DNA of 64,000 nucleotides from Streptomyces sp. TRM49041 (GTDB lineage Bacteria; Actinomycetota; Actinomycetes; Streptomycetales; Streptomycetaceae). Of the stretch, positions 43,175 to 51,094 are shown piece after piece. The DNA lies in contig NZ_VSRY01000172.1 of NCBI RefSeq assembly GCF_008271805.1, positions 16,806 through 80,805 of the forward strand, given 5' to 3'. Every line of letters starts with the position of its first letter. The stretch's first letter is position 1. The translations under genes were made by a program, and so were the position numbers. Under the pieces are notes generated by a model. That model was not told the DNA's origin. It was given only the letters and a program-made list of their open reading frames with translations, and ran no database searches.

Positions 43175-44377
43175 TCACCATTCGACGAGCAGGGATTCCG
43201 GCGCCCGCGCGATGAGGCCCGGCTTCCACGGAACACTCTCCGGGGGACCGGCCAGCCGCAAGGTGGGGAATCTGGCCATGAGTCCCTCCAACGCCACCTT
43301 CAGTTCGGCGCGGGCGAGGCTCGCGCCGAGGCAGAAGTGCATTCCGTGGCCGAACCCGAGATGCGGATTGCGTTCCCGGTCGAAACGGATGGTTTCCGGG
43401 TCCTCGAAGACCCGTTCGTCGCGGTCGCCGGCGGCCCGCTGGAAGATGACGGTCTCGCCCTCGCGGATGCGTACGCCACCGATCAAGACATCCTCGGAGG
43501 CGCGCCTCGGGAAGCTGCCCACCGAGCGGAGCGGAATGATGCGCAGCATCTCCTCGATGGCGGGGTCCAGAAGCTTCGGGTCCTCGCACAGCCCCTCGTA
43601 CAGATCGCGCTGGGCGAGCAGCAGGAAGCAGACGTTGGAGATCATGCTGAGCGAGGTCTCATGGCCGGCCATGAGGACGCCGATGCCGGTCCGTACGGCC
43701 TCCATCTCCTCCAACTGCCCGGCGTCGAGCGCCTCGATCAGCACGGATATGAGGTCGTCGGACAGGCTGTCGCGGCGCTTGGCGATCAGCCTGCGGAGGA
43801 AGTCCTCAAGTCCGTCCCGGGCCTCGTCGATCTCCTCCTCGGTGTGCGCGGAGGTGGCGACGAAGACGTCGGAGTACCTGCGGAACTCGGCGCGCTCCTC
43901 GTACGGGACACCGAACAGCTCCACGATCATGCGGACCGGGAGCGGCACGGCCAGCCGCCGCACCAGGTCGCCGGGCGGGCCGGCCTGCTCCATGGCGTCG
44001 AGCTCGCTGGTGACGAGGTCCCGCATACGGTCGGCGAGCTGCGAGACGATACGCGGCCGGAACGCGTGCGCGACGACCTTGCGGATCCTTCCGTGGTCCG
44101 GCGGGTCCATGCTGAGCAGGTTGCCGGGGCGCAGCGGCAGCGGCGTGACCCGCGCGGTGTCGGGGGCCGTCGCGGCGTGCGAGCTGAACCGGGGGTCGGC
44201 GAGGAACTGCTTGATCTCGTGGTAGCCGGTGATGAGCCATGCCTCGCCGCCGTACGGCATCGTCACCCGGGAGACCGGCTCGGTGCGGCACAGCTCCAGA
44301 TAGCGGGGATGCAGGTCGAGCCGGACAACCGGGCCGAAGGGGTAGTTCGACGGCCCGGCGGTATCTGTGACGGTCAT
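43175..44377 (-). CDS. Cytochrome P450, first gene of the leftward sugar/oxidation operon
   Basis: 400 residues. Oxygen-activation motif VLMAGHETSLSMI near 240, ExxR in IEEMLRIIPLRSV and haem loop FGHGMHFCLGASLARAE near 346 are all conventional, in contrast to the other cluster P450. It resembles the CYP105/CYP107-like tailoring group. The ATG at 44377 has AAGGTGG 5 bases upstream; an in-frame GTG at 44386 is less likely. Upstream lies a gap containing a 13-bp tandem repeat. The gene order is P450, flavin monooxygenase, glycosyltransferase, epimerase, ferredoxin. Confidence 0.93.
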   Translation of the reverse strand: MTVTDTAGPSNYPFGPVVRLDLHPRYLELCRTEPVSRVTMPYGGEAWLITGYHEIKQFLADPRFSSHAATAPDTARVTPLPLRPGNLLSMDPPDHGRIRKVVAHAFRPRIVSQLADRMRDLVTSELDAMEQAGPPGDLVRRLAVPLPVRMIVELFGVPYEERAEFRRYSDVFVATSAHTEEEIDEARDGLEDFLRRLIAKRRDSLSDDLISVLIEALDAGQLEEMEAVRTGIGVLMAGHETSLSMISNVCFLLLAQRDLYEGLCEDPKLLDPAIEEMLRIIPLRSVGSFPRRASEDVLIGGVRIREGETVIFQRAAGDRDERVFEDPETIRFDRERNPHLGFGHGMHFCLGASLARAELKVALEGLMARFPTLRLAGPPESVPWKPGLIARAPESLLVEW

Positions 44378-44665
44378 GGTTGCCACCTTCTGCGAGTCGT
44401 CCGTCGTACCGGGAAAGGGAGCACGAAACCCGTGCTGGGCCTTGCGGCGAATTCCCGGCGATCGACGGTGAGGAGAAGAGGAACGAAGCTTTGCGGGCCG
44501 GACTGATCAGTCTTCGCACGGCAGTGCGTCTGCGCACGCCGAACCGGCCTCTCGTAAGGGAATCCTCTCACGGGGCCCGTCGGTGGAGGCGGTGTTCGAT
44601 GTCCTGATTCCGTCCCCCGAACAGACCGCGTAGAGCCTGTGAAAGCGGCAGGGGAATGGAGCCAC

Positions 44666-44765
44666 GGCAAAGGAGCCCGGCAAAGGAGCCCGGCAAAGGA
44701 GCCCGGCAAAGGAGCCCGGCAAAGGAGCGCGGTAAAGGAGCGCGGTAAAGGAGCGCGGTAAAGGG
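44666..44765 (+). repeat. 13-bp tandem repeat, about 7.7 copies
   Basis: The unit GGCAAAGGAGCCC is repeated four times exactly, then becomes GGCAAAGGAGCGC and GGTAAAGGAGCGC, ending in a partial copy. It lies in the 427-bp gap between the second P450 and the StrR-like regulator. Plus-strand reading gives AAAGGAG words, an ideal Shine-Dalgarno sequence, at 13-base steps. No gene is supported in this gap. It lies upstream of the P450 and downstream of the regulator gene. Confidence 0.9.
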
Positions 44766-44804
44766 GAGTGCCTCGGTGGCCGAAACGGCCGGAGGACGGG
44801 TCGC

Positions 44805-45848
44805 TCAGGCGCTGGTGTGGGAGCGCTGCTGCCGGGCCGTCCCGGCCTCCCGGTCCACCCGGTCGGCGAACCGGCTCCACATGTCCGCGCATTCGCGGGC
44901 CAGTCTGCTGACGCTGTCGGCGCAGTGCGGGGGGACCGTGGTGGCGAGCCGCGTCCACACGGAGCTGTCGACGTCGTGGACCGCGAAGCAGCGCAGCAGG
45001 AAGCGCCCGGACTGGGAGAGCCGTAGCGCCGGGTCCTTGCGCAGCCGCTCCAACAGCTCGGCCGATTCGCGGAGTGACGGGCCGCCGTCGGACCGGGACG
45101 GACGGCGCTGGGCGGGCACGCGGTGCTCCGCGGCGTGCTCGGAGCGGGCGGCGGCGGCGCCACGGCCCCGCGGTACGGGGTCCCGGCCGAGGAGGACGCG
45201 CTTCTTCACGTCGTGGGCGGTGCCGAGGGAGATCCCGGCGGCGCGGGCGATCTCGCGCAGGCTCGCGTCGGGGCGTTCCAGCAGCAGCTCGCCGGCCCGC
45301 TGCCGGCGGCCGGCGACGGCGGCCGTGCCCGCGGGGCGGCGCTTGCCGTCCAGCCCGACGCGGGTGTTCAAGTGGGCAACTTCGGCGGTTGAACGCCGTA
45401 CGCGGGAGACCGTGCGTGGCGACAGGGCGGTGACGGACGCCACGTACCGGTCCGAGAGCGCGGGGTTCTCCCGCAGGATCCGGGCGGCCGCGGCGAGCCG
45501 GTCGCCATGGGTGAGCGGCTTGCCGTGCGAGATGTTGAGGCTGACGGCGACGGCGAAGAGGCTGTGCTCCGGTACGTCCAGGAGGTAGGCGCCGATGGTG
45601 CGGTCGCCGCGCGCGCGGGCGGCGGCGAGCCGGTGTGTTCCGTCGACGACCCGCCCGGTGGGGCGGTGCACGACGATGGGCGGCAACTCCTCGGCCAGCG
45701 CGACGAGCGTCTCCACATACTCCTGGTCGAGGCCGCCGGTGCGCGGAGAGTCCGCCGGCAGGAGCGCGTCCACCGGTACGTCCGCGCGGGCCGCCGCGCT
45801 CAGGGTTGGCGATAAAGGCCGTATGCCGTCGCCGTCACCGCTACTCAT
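44805..45848 (-). CDS. StrR-like pathway regulator (ParB/Srx domain plus HTH)
   Basis: 347 residues. The ParB-like N-terminal domain reads VPVDALLPADSPRTGGLDQEYV then LPPIVVHRPTGRVVDGTHRLAAARARGD, the StrR/NovG/Bbr pattern. A central helix-turn-helix follows (LSDRYVASVTALSPRTVSRVR, near residue 150), and a C-terminal segment with VWTRLATTVPPHCADSVSRLA. StrR-type regulators activate streptomycin, novobiocin and glycopeptide genes by binding inverted repeats. GGGGGA lies 4 bases before the ATG. As the only specific activator besides the SARP it may control the leftward operon. Its presence close to a DrrAB exporter supports a cluster boundary near 46-49 kb. Confidence 0.9.
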   Translation of the reverse strand: MSSGDGDGIRPLSPTLSAAARADVPVDALLPADSPRTGGLDQEYVETLVALAEELPPIVVHRPTGRVVDGTHRLAAARARGDRTIGAYLLDVPEHSLFAVAVSLNISHGKPLTHGDRLAAAARILRENPALSDRYVASVTALSPRTVSRVRRSTAEVAHLNTRVGLDGKRRPAGTAAVAGRRQRAGELLLERPDASLREIARAAGISLGTAHDVKKRVLLGRDPVPRGRGAAAARSEHAAEHRVPAQRRPSRSDGGPSLRESAELLERLRKDPALRLSQSGRFLLRCFAVHDVDSSVWTRLATTVPPHCADSVSRLARECADMWSRFADRVDREAGTARQQRSHTSA

Positions 45849-46009
45849 CGAATCCCCCGCGTTCCCCCGCCATGATCGATGGTGCTACGTCTGCACGTTA
45901 GCAACCGTCTCCAGGCCAAAGCAAGAAGTTCACGGAGCGTGGGGTGAGTCGACTCCGAATGGCTCAACTACCCTTGCTTCAGAGGAAGTTGGCGAAGACA
46001 GGCGGGGCC

Positions 46010-46036
46010 GCGAACCGGCCACCGAGGCCGGTTCGC
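46010..46036 (-). terminator. Hairpin after the ABC exporter operon
   Basis: A perfect 11-bp GCGAACCGGCC stem with a 5-base loop lies 9 bp beyond the permease stop codon on the minus strand. Confidence 0.85.
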
Positions 46037-46044
46037 AGCGGGGT

Positions 46045-46905
46045 TCACTTGCGGTTGTACAGACGTGTGGTGAGGGAGCCGAACACCACGACGAGAGCGG
46101 CCGACCAGCCGAGCGTCCAGGCGATGTCGACGCCCGGCCACCGGCCGTCCATGAGGCCCCGTACCGCCGAGGCGACATGCGTGATCGGGTTGTTGTGGAC
46201 CAGCGGCCGCAGCCAGCCCGGCATGGTGGACGGGTCGACGAAGATGTCGCTGAGGAAGTTCAGCGGGAAGATCGCCGTCATCGAGGCGCCCATCACTGTC
46301 TTCTCGTCCCGGACCAGCAGACCGAACATGGTCCCGATCCACGAGAAGGAGAAGGCAAAGACGATGAGGAGTAGAATGCCGGCGATGACGCCGGGTACGC
46401 CTCCGTTCGGGCGGAAGCCGATGAGCAGCCCGGCCGTCAGCATCACCAGCGAGGCGATCGAGTAGCGAAGCACGTCGCCGAGGAGATAGCCGACCACCGT
46501 CGCGGGCCGCCAGATCGGCAGCGTACGGAACCGGTCGAAGACACCCTTGTCGATGTCGTTGTTGATGGCGATGCCCGTGTACATGGTGGTCATCACGACC
46601 GACATCACCATCACGCCGGGCAACAGGTACTGGATGTACTCGCGCGGCGAGCCGGCCAGCGCACCGCCGAAGAGGTGCGTGAACATCAGCACCATCATGA
46701 CCGGGAGCACGGTCACGTCGAACAGCTGCTCAGGAACGTGCTTGATCTTCAGCATGGCCCGCCAGCCGAACGCGAGCGAGGCCGCGAGCGGGCCGGGCCG
46801 GGGCGGCCGCTCCTCGGTGACGAGCAGTTCGGCGAGGGACCCGGCGGAGACGGGCGCGAGTTCGTCCTCACGCGCGGTGGTGTCGCCGGACGTGGTGGCG
46901 CTCAT
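46045..46905 (-). CDS. ABC-2 type exporter permease (DrrB-like)
   Basis: 286 residues with six hydrophobic segments after a 50-residue polar N-terminus. The ABC-2 signature region is GGSPREYIQYLLPGVMVMSVV-like: LLPGVMVMSVVMTTMYTGIAINNDIDKGVFDRFRTLPI, closely following DrrB of daunorubicin self-resistance. It starts within the ATPase's stop codon region (4-bp overlap), so the two are coupled. The complex exports a drug or lipid. Being next to the regulator of a biosynthetic cluster, it could confer self-resistance, but the same gene pair is common elsewhere in Streptomyces. Confidence 0.92.
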   Translation of the reverse strand: MSATTSGDTTAREDELAPVSAGSLAELLVTEERPPRPGPLAASLAFGWRAMLKIKHVPEQLFDVTVLPVMMVLMFTHLFGGALAGSPREYIQYLLPGVMVMSVVMTTMYTGIAINNDIDKGVFDRFRTLPIWRPATVVGYLLGDVLRYSIASLVMLTAGLLIGFRPNGGVPGVIAGILLLIVFAFSFSWIGTMFGLLVRDEKTVMGASMTAIFPLNFLSDIFVDPSTMPGWLRPLVHNNPITHVASAVRGLMDGRWPGVDIAWTLGWSAALVVVFGSLTTRLYNRK

Positions 46906-47987
46906 GCCGCTGTCTCCTCCTTGACACCCGCGGACGCGGATTCCGCCCTGCGGTCGGTGAGAGCGAGGAAGACCTCGTCCAGGCTGGGCTGGCCGAGCGA
47001 GAAGTTGTCGACGGTGATGCCCCGGCGGGCCAGTTCGGCCAGTGCCCGCGATGCCCGCTCGGCGGCGCCCCGGTCGCCGGCGTCACCGCCGTCCCCGTCG
47101 GTGTTGCCGATCCGGGCGGTCAGCGCCAGCGGGTCGGGGTCCCGCTGCACCTCGGCGCCCAGGTGCAGGGCGAGGACGTGTTCGGCCTGCGCCCGCTGTG
47201 CGGCGTCGCGCAGCCGCAGGTGTACGGAGCCGGCGCCGACGGACGCCTTCAGCTCTCCCTTGGTGCCCTCGGCGATGACCCGGCCCTTGTCGATGACCGC
47301 GATCCGCGAGGCCAGCCGGTCGGCCTCGTCCAGGTACTGCGTGGTCAGCAGCACGGTGGTGCCCTGCTCGACGACGGCCCGCACGATGTCCCACACCTGG
47401 TTGCGGCTGCGCGGGTCCAGGCCCGTCGTCGGCTCGTCCAGGAACAGCAGGTCGGGGGTGTTCAGGATGGACGCGGCGATGTCGAGGCGGCGGCGCATTC
47501 CGCCCGAGTAGTTCTTGACCTGCCGGCCGGCGGCGTCGACCAGTGCGAACGCCTCCAGCATCTGCCCGGCGCGGTGCCGCGCCGCCCGCTTCGACAGGCC
47601 GGTGAGCCGGCCGAGCAGGACCAGGTTCTCCTGGCCGGTCAGGTCCTCGTCCAGCGAGGCGTACTGGCCGGTGAGGCTGACCAGGCGGCGGACGGTGTCG
47701 GCCTCCCGTACGACGTCGTGGCCGAAGATCCGGGCCTCGCCGCCGTCGGGGCGTAACAGGGTCGCGAGCATCTTCACGCTCGTGGTCTTGCCGGCGCCGT
47801 TCGGGCCGAGCACCCCGTACACGGTGCCCGGTTGAACGGTCAGGTCGACGCCGTCGACGGCGCGGTCGGCGCCGAAGGTCTTCACCAGACCCACGGCCTC
47901 GACGGCCGGCCCGGACGAAGGACGGGACGACGGACGGGACGACGGACGGGACTGCGGTGTGGCGCGTTCGGTCATGTGTCCGGTCAC
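46902..47987 (-). CDS. ABC exporter ATPase (DrrA-like)
   Basis: 361 residues. Walker A is GPNGAGKTTSVKML near residue 55, the signature YSGGMRRRLDIA near 155 and Walker B LLFLDEPTTGLDPRSR near 175, then TTQYLDEADRLASRI with the switch residue. The C-terminal 100 residues form the DrrA accessory domain (SLDEVFLALT). Codon 78 is TTA (plus strand 47754-47756), implying bldA control. A GTG start overlaps the preceding gene's stop; an ATG at 47975 is an alternative. The head has PSSRPSSRPSSGP, a short slippage repeat. Confidence 0.93.
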   Translation of the reverse strand: MTGHMTERATPQSRPSSRPSSRPSSGPAVEAVGLVKTFGADRAVDGVDLTVQPGTVYGVLGPNGAGKTTSVKMLATLLRPDGGEARIFGHDVVREADTVRRLVSLTGQYASLDEDLTGQENLVLLGRLTGLSKRAARHRAGQMLEAFALVDAAGRQVKNYSGGMRRRLDIAASILNTPDLLFLDEPTTGLDPRSRNQVWDIVRAVVEQGTTVLLTTQYLDEADRLASRIAVIDKGRVIAEGTKGELKASVGAGSVHLRLRDAAQRAQAEHVLALHLGAEVQRDPDPLALTARIGNTDGDGGDAGDRGAAERASRALAELARRGITVDNFSLGQPSLDEVFLALTDRRAESASAGVKEETAA

Positions 47988-48280
47988 CCCCGCACCGGGT
48001 CCTCGGCGGGCGGCTTGACCGCCTCGGGACGCGCCCGGAGCCGCTGGAGTACGAGCATCCCGCCGATGCCCGGCACGAACGCGCGCCAGCGCGCACCCGC
48101 GGACGCTCCGCCGACCGTGAGGGAGAACGTCGCCACGATGGTGAGCAGATAGGCCGTGCCGTGCGTCGGACCGCCCAGCGAGGTGATCGGCCTGGCGTGG
48201 ATGGTGAACAGGTTGACGAACAGGATGAGGATGGAGGCGGCCTCGACGGCGGCCGCGATCCGCAGCACCTTCAGGCTCAT
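47984..48280 (-). CDS. DUF3817 small membrane protein
   Basis: 98 residues, three hydrophobic segments (ALRIAAAVEAASILILFVN-like RIAAAVEAASILILFVNLF, GTAYLLTIVATFSLTV, and FVPGIGGMLVLQRL). The FTIHARPITSLGGPTHG block fits DUF3817, a family of integral membrane proteins of unknown function frequent in actinomycetes. Its stop overlaps the ATPase start and it begins 4 bp after the preceding gene's stop, so it belongs to the exporter operon. Its role there is unknown. Confidence 0.8.
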   Translation of the reverse strand: MSLKVLRIAAAVEAASILILFVNLFTIHARPITSLGGPTHGTAYLLTIVATFSLTVGGASAGARWRAFVPGIGGMLVLQRLRARPEAVKPPAEDPVRG

Positions 48281-48284
48281 TCCG

Positions 48285-48767
48285 TCACACCCCCGTCGTG
48301 GAGCCGGGGCGGACGATCATCAGAACCACGACGACCGACCACAGCAGATTGAAGACCCCGGTGAGCATGCCCAGCCGGGACGCGGTCGCGTTCAGCCCCT
48401 CGACGGCGGCACCGCCGCCCTGCCGGGCCATCGTCAGCAGCCGTTCCTGGTTCGGCAGGATCGCCATCGCCAGCATGAACGCGGCGGCGGCGGTCAGGAT
48501 CATCGAGACGATCAGCCAGGCGTCGCCGAGAACGCCCAGCTGGGCGCCGGTGGCGATGCCGAAGACCGGCACGACGAGACCGGCCACGGCGTAGATGCGG
48601 CAGACCCGGTGCAGGAACGACGCGATCCCGGCGGCACGCCCCCGCTCCTCCTCCTCGTCGGTCACCGCCTGCTTCGCGTAGCGCGGGAAGAGCGAGGCCG
48701 CCACTGCGATCGACCCGACCGCCAGGATGGCGGCGAGTACATGCACGGACAGCAGGAGCTTGGTCAC
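48285..48767 (-). CDS. DUF2269-like membrane protein, first gene of exporter operon
   Basis: 160 residues from a GTG with TTGGAGG 8 bases upstream. Four transmembrane helices begin with TKLLLSVHVLAAILAVGSIAV, carrying a His in the first helix as in DUF2269 or related haem/copper-like membrane families, and continue through FLHRVCRIYAVAGLVVPVF. No function is established. It heads the four-gene leftward operon, and the promoter gap with the divergent PadR gene is 95 bp. Confidence 0.75.
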   Translation of the reverse strand: MTKLLLSVHVLAAILAVGSIAVAASLFPRYAKQAVTDEEEERGRAAGIASFLHRVCRIYAVAGLVVPVFGIATGAQLGVLGDAWLIVSMILTAAAAFMLAMAILPNQERLLTMARQGGGAAVEGLNATASRLGMLTGVFNLLWSVVVVLMIVRPGSTTGV

Positions 48768-48803
48768 GGTAGGTGCCTCCAAGCGGTACCGGAGCGAATC
48801 CTC

Positions 48804-48827
48804 AATAGATTGGCTACCAATAGATAG
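48804..48827. promoter_or_regulatory. Candidate PadR operator
   Basis: Within the 95-bp divergent gap, ATTGG and CCAAT are inverted around a 3-base CTA spacer, flanked by direct ATAG words (AATAGATTGGCTACCAATAG). The palindrome lies where it could repress both the exporter operon and padR. It is also markedly A/T-rich for this genome. Confidence 0.7.
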
Positions 48828-48862
48828 CACGCCTACACCAGGGTTGGGTAGAATTCCTGGTC

Positions 48863-49207
48863 ATGAGGACAGACGCGGTGCGCGGCCACTTGGACGGACT
48901 CCTTCTGGCCGTGCTCGAACCGGGCCCCCTGCACGGATACGCGATCATCGCGGCCGTGCAGGAGCGCAGCGGGGGCGCGCTCGAACTGCGCACGGGCACC
49001 ATCTATCCGGCACTCCAGCGCCTGGAGCGGCTCGGACTGCTCAAGAGCAACTGGGACTCGGTCGGCGAACGGCGGCGCCGCTGCTACGAACTGACCGAGA
49101 CGGGCCGGCGCAGCCTCGCCCAGGAGCGCAACGCCTGGCAGGAGTTCACGACCGCGATCGGCTCGGTCCTGAATCCAGGGACCCCGTCGACGGGACTGGC
49201 CACATGA
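48863..49207 (+). CDS. PadR-family repressor
   Basis: 114 residues. Winged-helix PadR hallmarks are RGHLDGLLLAVLEPGPLHGYAII, LELRTGTIYPALQRLERLGLL and RRRCYELTETGRRSLAQE. PadR proteins usually repress exporters or detoxification genes until a ligand binds. It is divergent from the exporter operon with a palindrome between them, and its stop overlaps the next gene's start (ATGA). So it probably controls both directions. Confidence 0.93.
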   Translation: MRTDAVRGHLDGLLLAVLEPGPLHGYAIIAAVQERSGGALELRTGTIYPALQRLERLGLLKSNWDSVGERRRRCYELTETGRRSLAQERNAWQEFTTAIGSVLNPGTPSTGLAT

Positions 49208-49953
49208 GTGCCGAGGCGGACATCGGCGCCGCCGCACGTACGGCGGCTGCGGCACATGCCGCAGGAGACCGCCCCGACGAGCCCATCGCCCCCGTCGACC
49301 CCATCGACCCCATCGACGCCTATGTCGCGGCGCTGTCCGACTCCCTCCAGGGCCCGGCCCGCGCCAAGTCCCGCATGGTCGAGGAGATACGGGACGGCCT
49401 CGACGACGCGGTGGCCGCCCACACCCGCGCCGGCGTGCCCTACGAGCGCGCCGCCGAGTTAGCCGTACGCGACTTCGGCGCACCCGACCGGCTCGCGCCC
49501 ACCTTCCAGCACGAGCTGACCATCGCCCAGGCCCGGCACACCGCCCGCGCCGCCGCGTTCGCCGTGCCGCTCGCGGTCGCCTGCTGGCTGCTGATCTGGA
49601 CCGCCAGCCACGACAGCGCCTGGCAACTGCCCCGTACGACCTCGCTGCTGACCGTGCATCTGGTCGGCGTCGCCGCCACCGCGTCCGTGCTCTCCGCCGC
49701 GACGCTGGCCGCGACCGGGCGCCTCGCCCGCTGGCTGCCCACCCCGCACCGGCTGCCACTCGCCGTGGCCTGGACCGGTACGGCGGCGAGCATCGCGATG
49801 GCGATCGCCGCGCTCGTGCTGGTCATCCTGTCCGTCGTCGTCACCAACTGGCCGCTGGCGGTGGCCGCCGGGGCGCTCGCCGCGGCGTCGCACGCCGTGG
49901 TGGCCGCGTCGGCCCGAATGTGCCGGCAGTGCGCACGTCTGCCGGTCACATAG
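49204..49953 (+). CDS. Membrane protein with permease-prefix domain
   Basis: 249 residues. The N-terminal 130 residues contain a helical 'permease prefix' module (YVAALSDSLQGPARAKSRMVEEIRDGLDD, YERAAELAVRDFG), which in other proteins precedes FtsX-like permeases; here four membrane helices follow instead (AAFAVPLAVACWLLIW, LLTVHLVGVAATASVLSAATL and two more). Such genes often follow PadR regulators, and here the two are translationally coupled. Codon 86 is TTA (49459-49461). A PadR co-regulator or sensor at the membrane is inferred. Confidence 0.82.
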   Translation: MSAEADIGAAARTAAAAHAAGDRPDEPIAPVDPIDPIDAYVAALSDSLQGPARAKSRMVEEIRDGLDDAVAAHTRAGVPYERAAELAVRDFGAPDRLAPTFQHELTIAQARHTARAAAFAVPLAVACWLLIWTASHDSAWQLPRTTSLLTVHLVGVAATASVLSAATLAATGRLARWLPTPHRLPLAVAWTGTAASIAMAIAALVLVILSVVVTNWPLAVAAGALAAASHAVVAASARMCRQCARLPVT

Positions 49954-50228
49954 GCACGTGCGGCACGACCACACGATCCGCCACCCGGCCCGGAGGGCGC
50001 GGCGCCCGCAGGCCACGCACCGGGCCGCCGCGCGTCCCCGCCGCGTCTTACGACCCGTCGTCCGAGGCACCGTCCTGTTGTCCCCGCCCAAGGGGTTCCG
50101 TGGCGGAGCTACCGGGTTCGGGGAGGGGCGGGGTGGGGGAAACGCGCCCGCCCGGACCGCCCACCGCCTACTCTCGAAGCCACGCGGATGACCGGCCCCA
50201 GTACTCCGAGGCGGGGTGACGTGCGTTG

Positions 50229-50954
50229 GTGACACCTGCGGGAGCTGGCCCCGCCCTGCGGATCGTCCGCGCCGTCGTCTTCGCCGCCGTGTGCGTGGTG
50301 ACCGCCGCGCTGGGCCACTCCCTCGCGGCCGGGCGCCCCCTCCCCATGGACTACCTGGTCGGCGCCATGGCCCTCACCACCGGATCGGCCTGGTGGCTGA
50401 CCGGCGTGGAGCGGGGCGCGCTCCAGATCACGGGTACGACCGTCGGCACCCAACTGGCCCTGCACAGCATCTTCTCGTTCGCGCCGGCAGCCCACCACGG
50501 CGGCGGCGCGGACCACCGGGCAGCCGCCGCCCCGCCGCCGAGCCTGTGCATGGGTGGCGCCACCGACCCCGTGGCGGAGGCGGTGTGGCAGGCGCACACC
50601 GCCGCGCCCGCCGTGGGCACGGCAGTCGGCGGGCCCGAGTCGCCCCTGGCGTTCGTGACGAAGCTCGTCGGCCACGGCTCCTGGTTCATGTTCTTCGCCC
50701 ACGTCCTCGCCGCCGTCGTGTGCGGCCTGTGGATGTGGCGCGGCGAGACCGGGTTCTTCGCGATCGCCCGGTCGCTGCACTGCGCCCTGTTCGTGCCGCT
50801 GCGGCTCGCCCTGGCAGGGCTCCCCCGGGCACGGCTCCTTCCGCGCCCGCGCCGTACGGCCGTCGACGTACACCCGCGCGGACTGCGCGATCTGCTGCTG
50901 CGGCACGCCATGTCCAGGCGTGGACCGCCGCGAGGGTGCCCGGTCCCCTGCTGA
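50229..50954 (+). CDS. Membrane protein preceding the ECF sigma gene (DUF5134-like?)
   Basis: 241 residues with four to five hydrophobic segments, a central His/Gly/Ala loop (PAAHHGGGADHRAAAAPP) and a His in the WMFFAH-like helix (SWFMFFAHVLAAVVCGLWMW). The GTG at 50229 or the TTG at 50226 may be the start; neither has a strong ribosome binding site. Metal- or haem-binding through the His residues is possible. Being transcribed with the sigma factor 140 bp downstream suggests a sensory or target relation; I cannot name a family confidently. Confidence 0.65.
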   Translation: MTPAGAGPALRIVRAVVFAAVCVVTAALGHSLAAGRPLPMDYLVGAMALTTGSAWWLTGVERGALQITGTTVGTQLALHSIFSFAPAAHHGGGADHRAAAAPPPSLCMGGATDPVAEAVWQAHTAAPAVGTAVGGPESPLAFVTKLVGHGSWFMFFAHVLAAVVCGLWMWRGETGFFAIARSLHCALFVPLRLALAGLPRARLLPRPRRTAVDVHPRGLRDLLLRHAMSRRGPPRGCPVPC

Positions 50955-51094
50955 ACCGCCGCCGCCAGGCGGCGTGGCCTTCGGCGAGGGACCGGCGCGT
51001 ACCACTTCCCACCCCTCACCCCTCGCACGTGCGCCGCCGCGCCGGTCGTCATTCCCGCGCGGCCGCGGCGCGCGCAGCACCGAAGGACGTTTCC

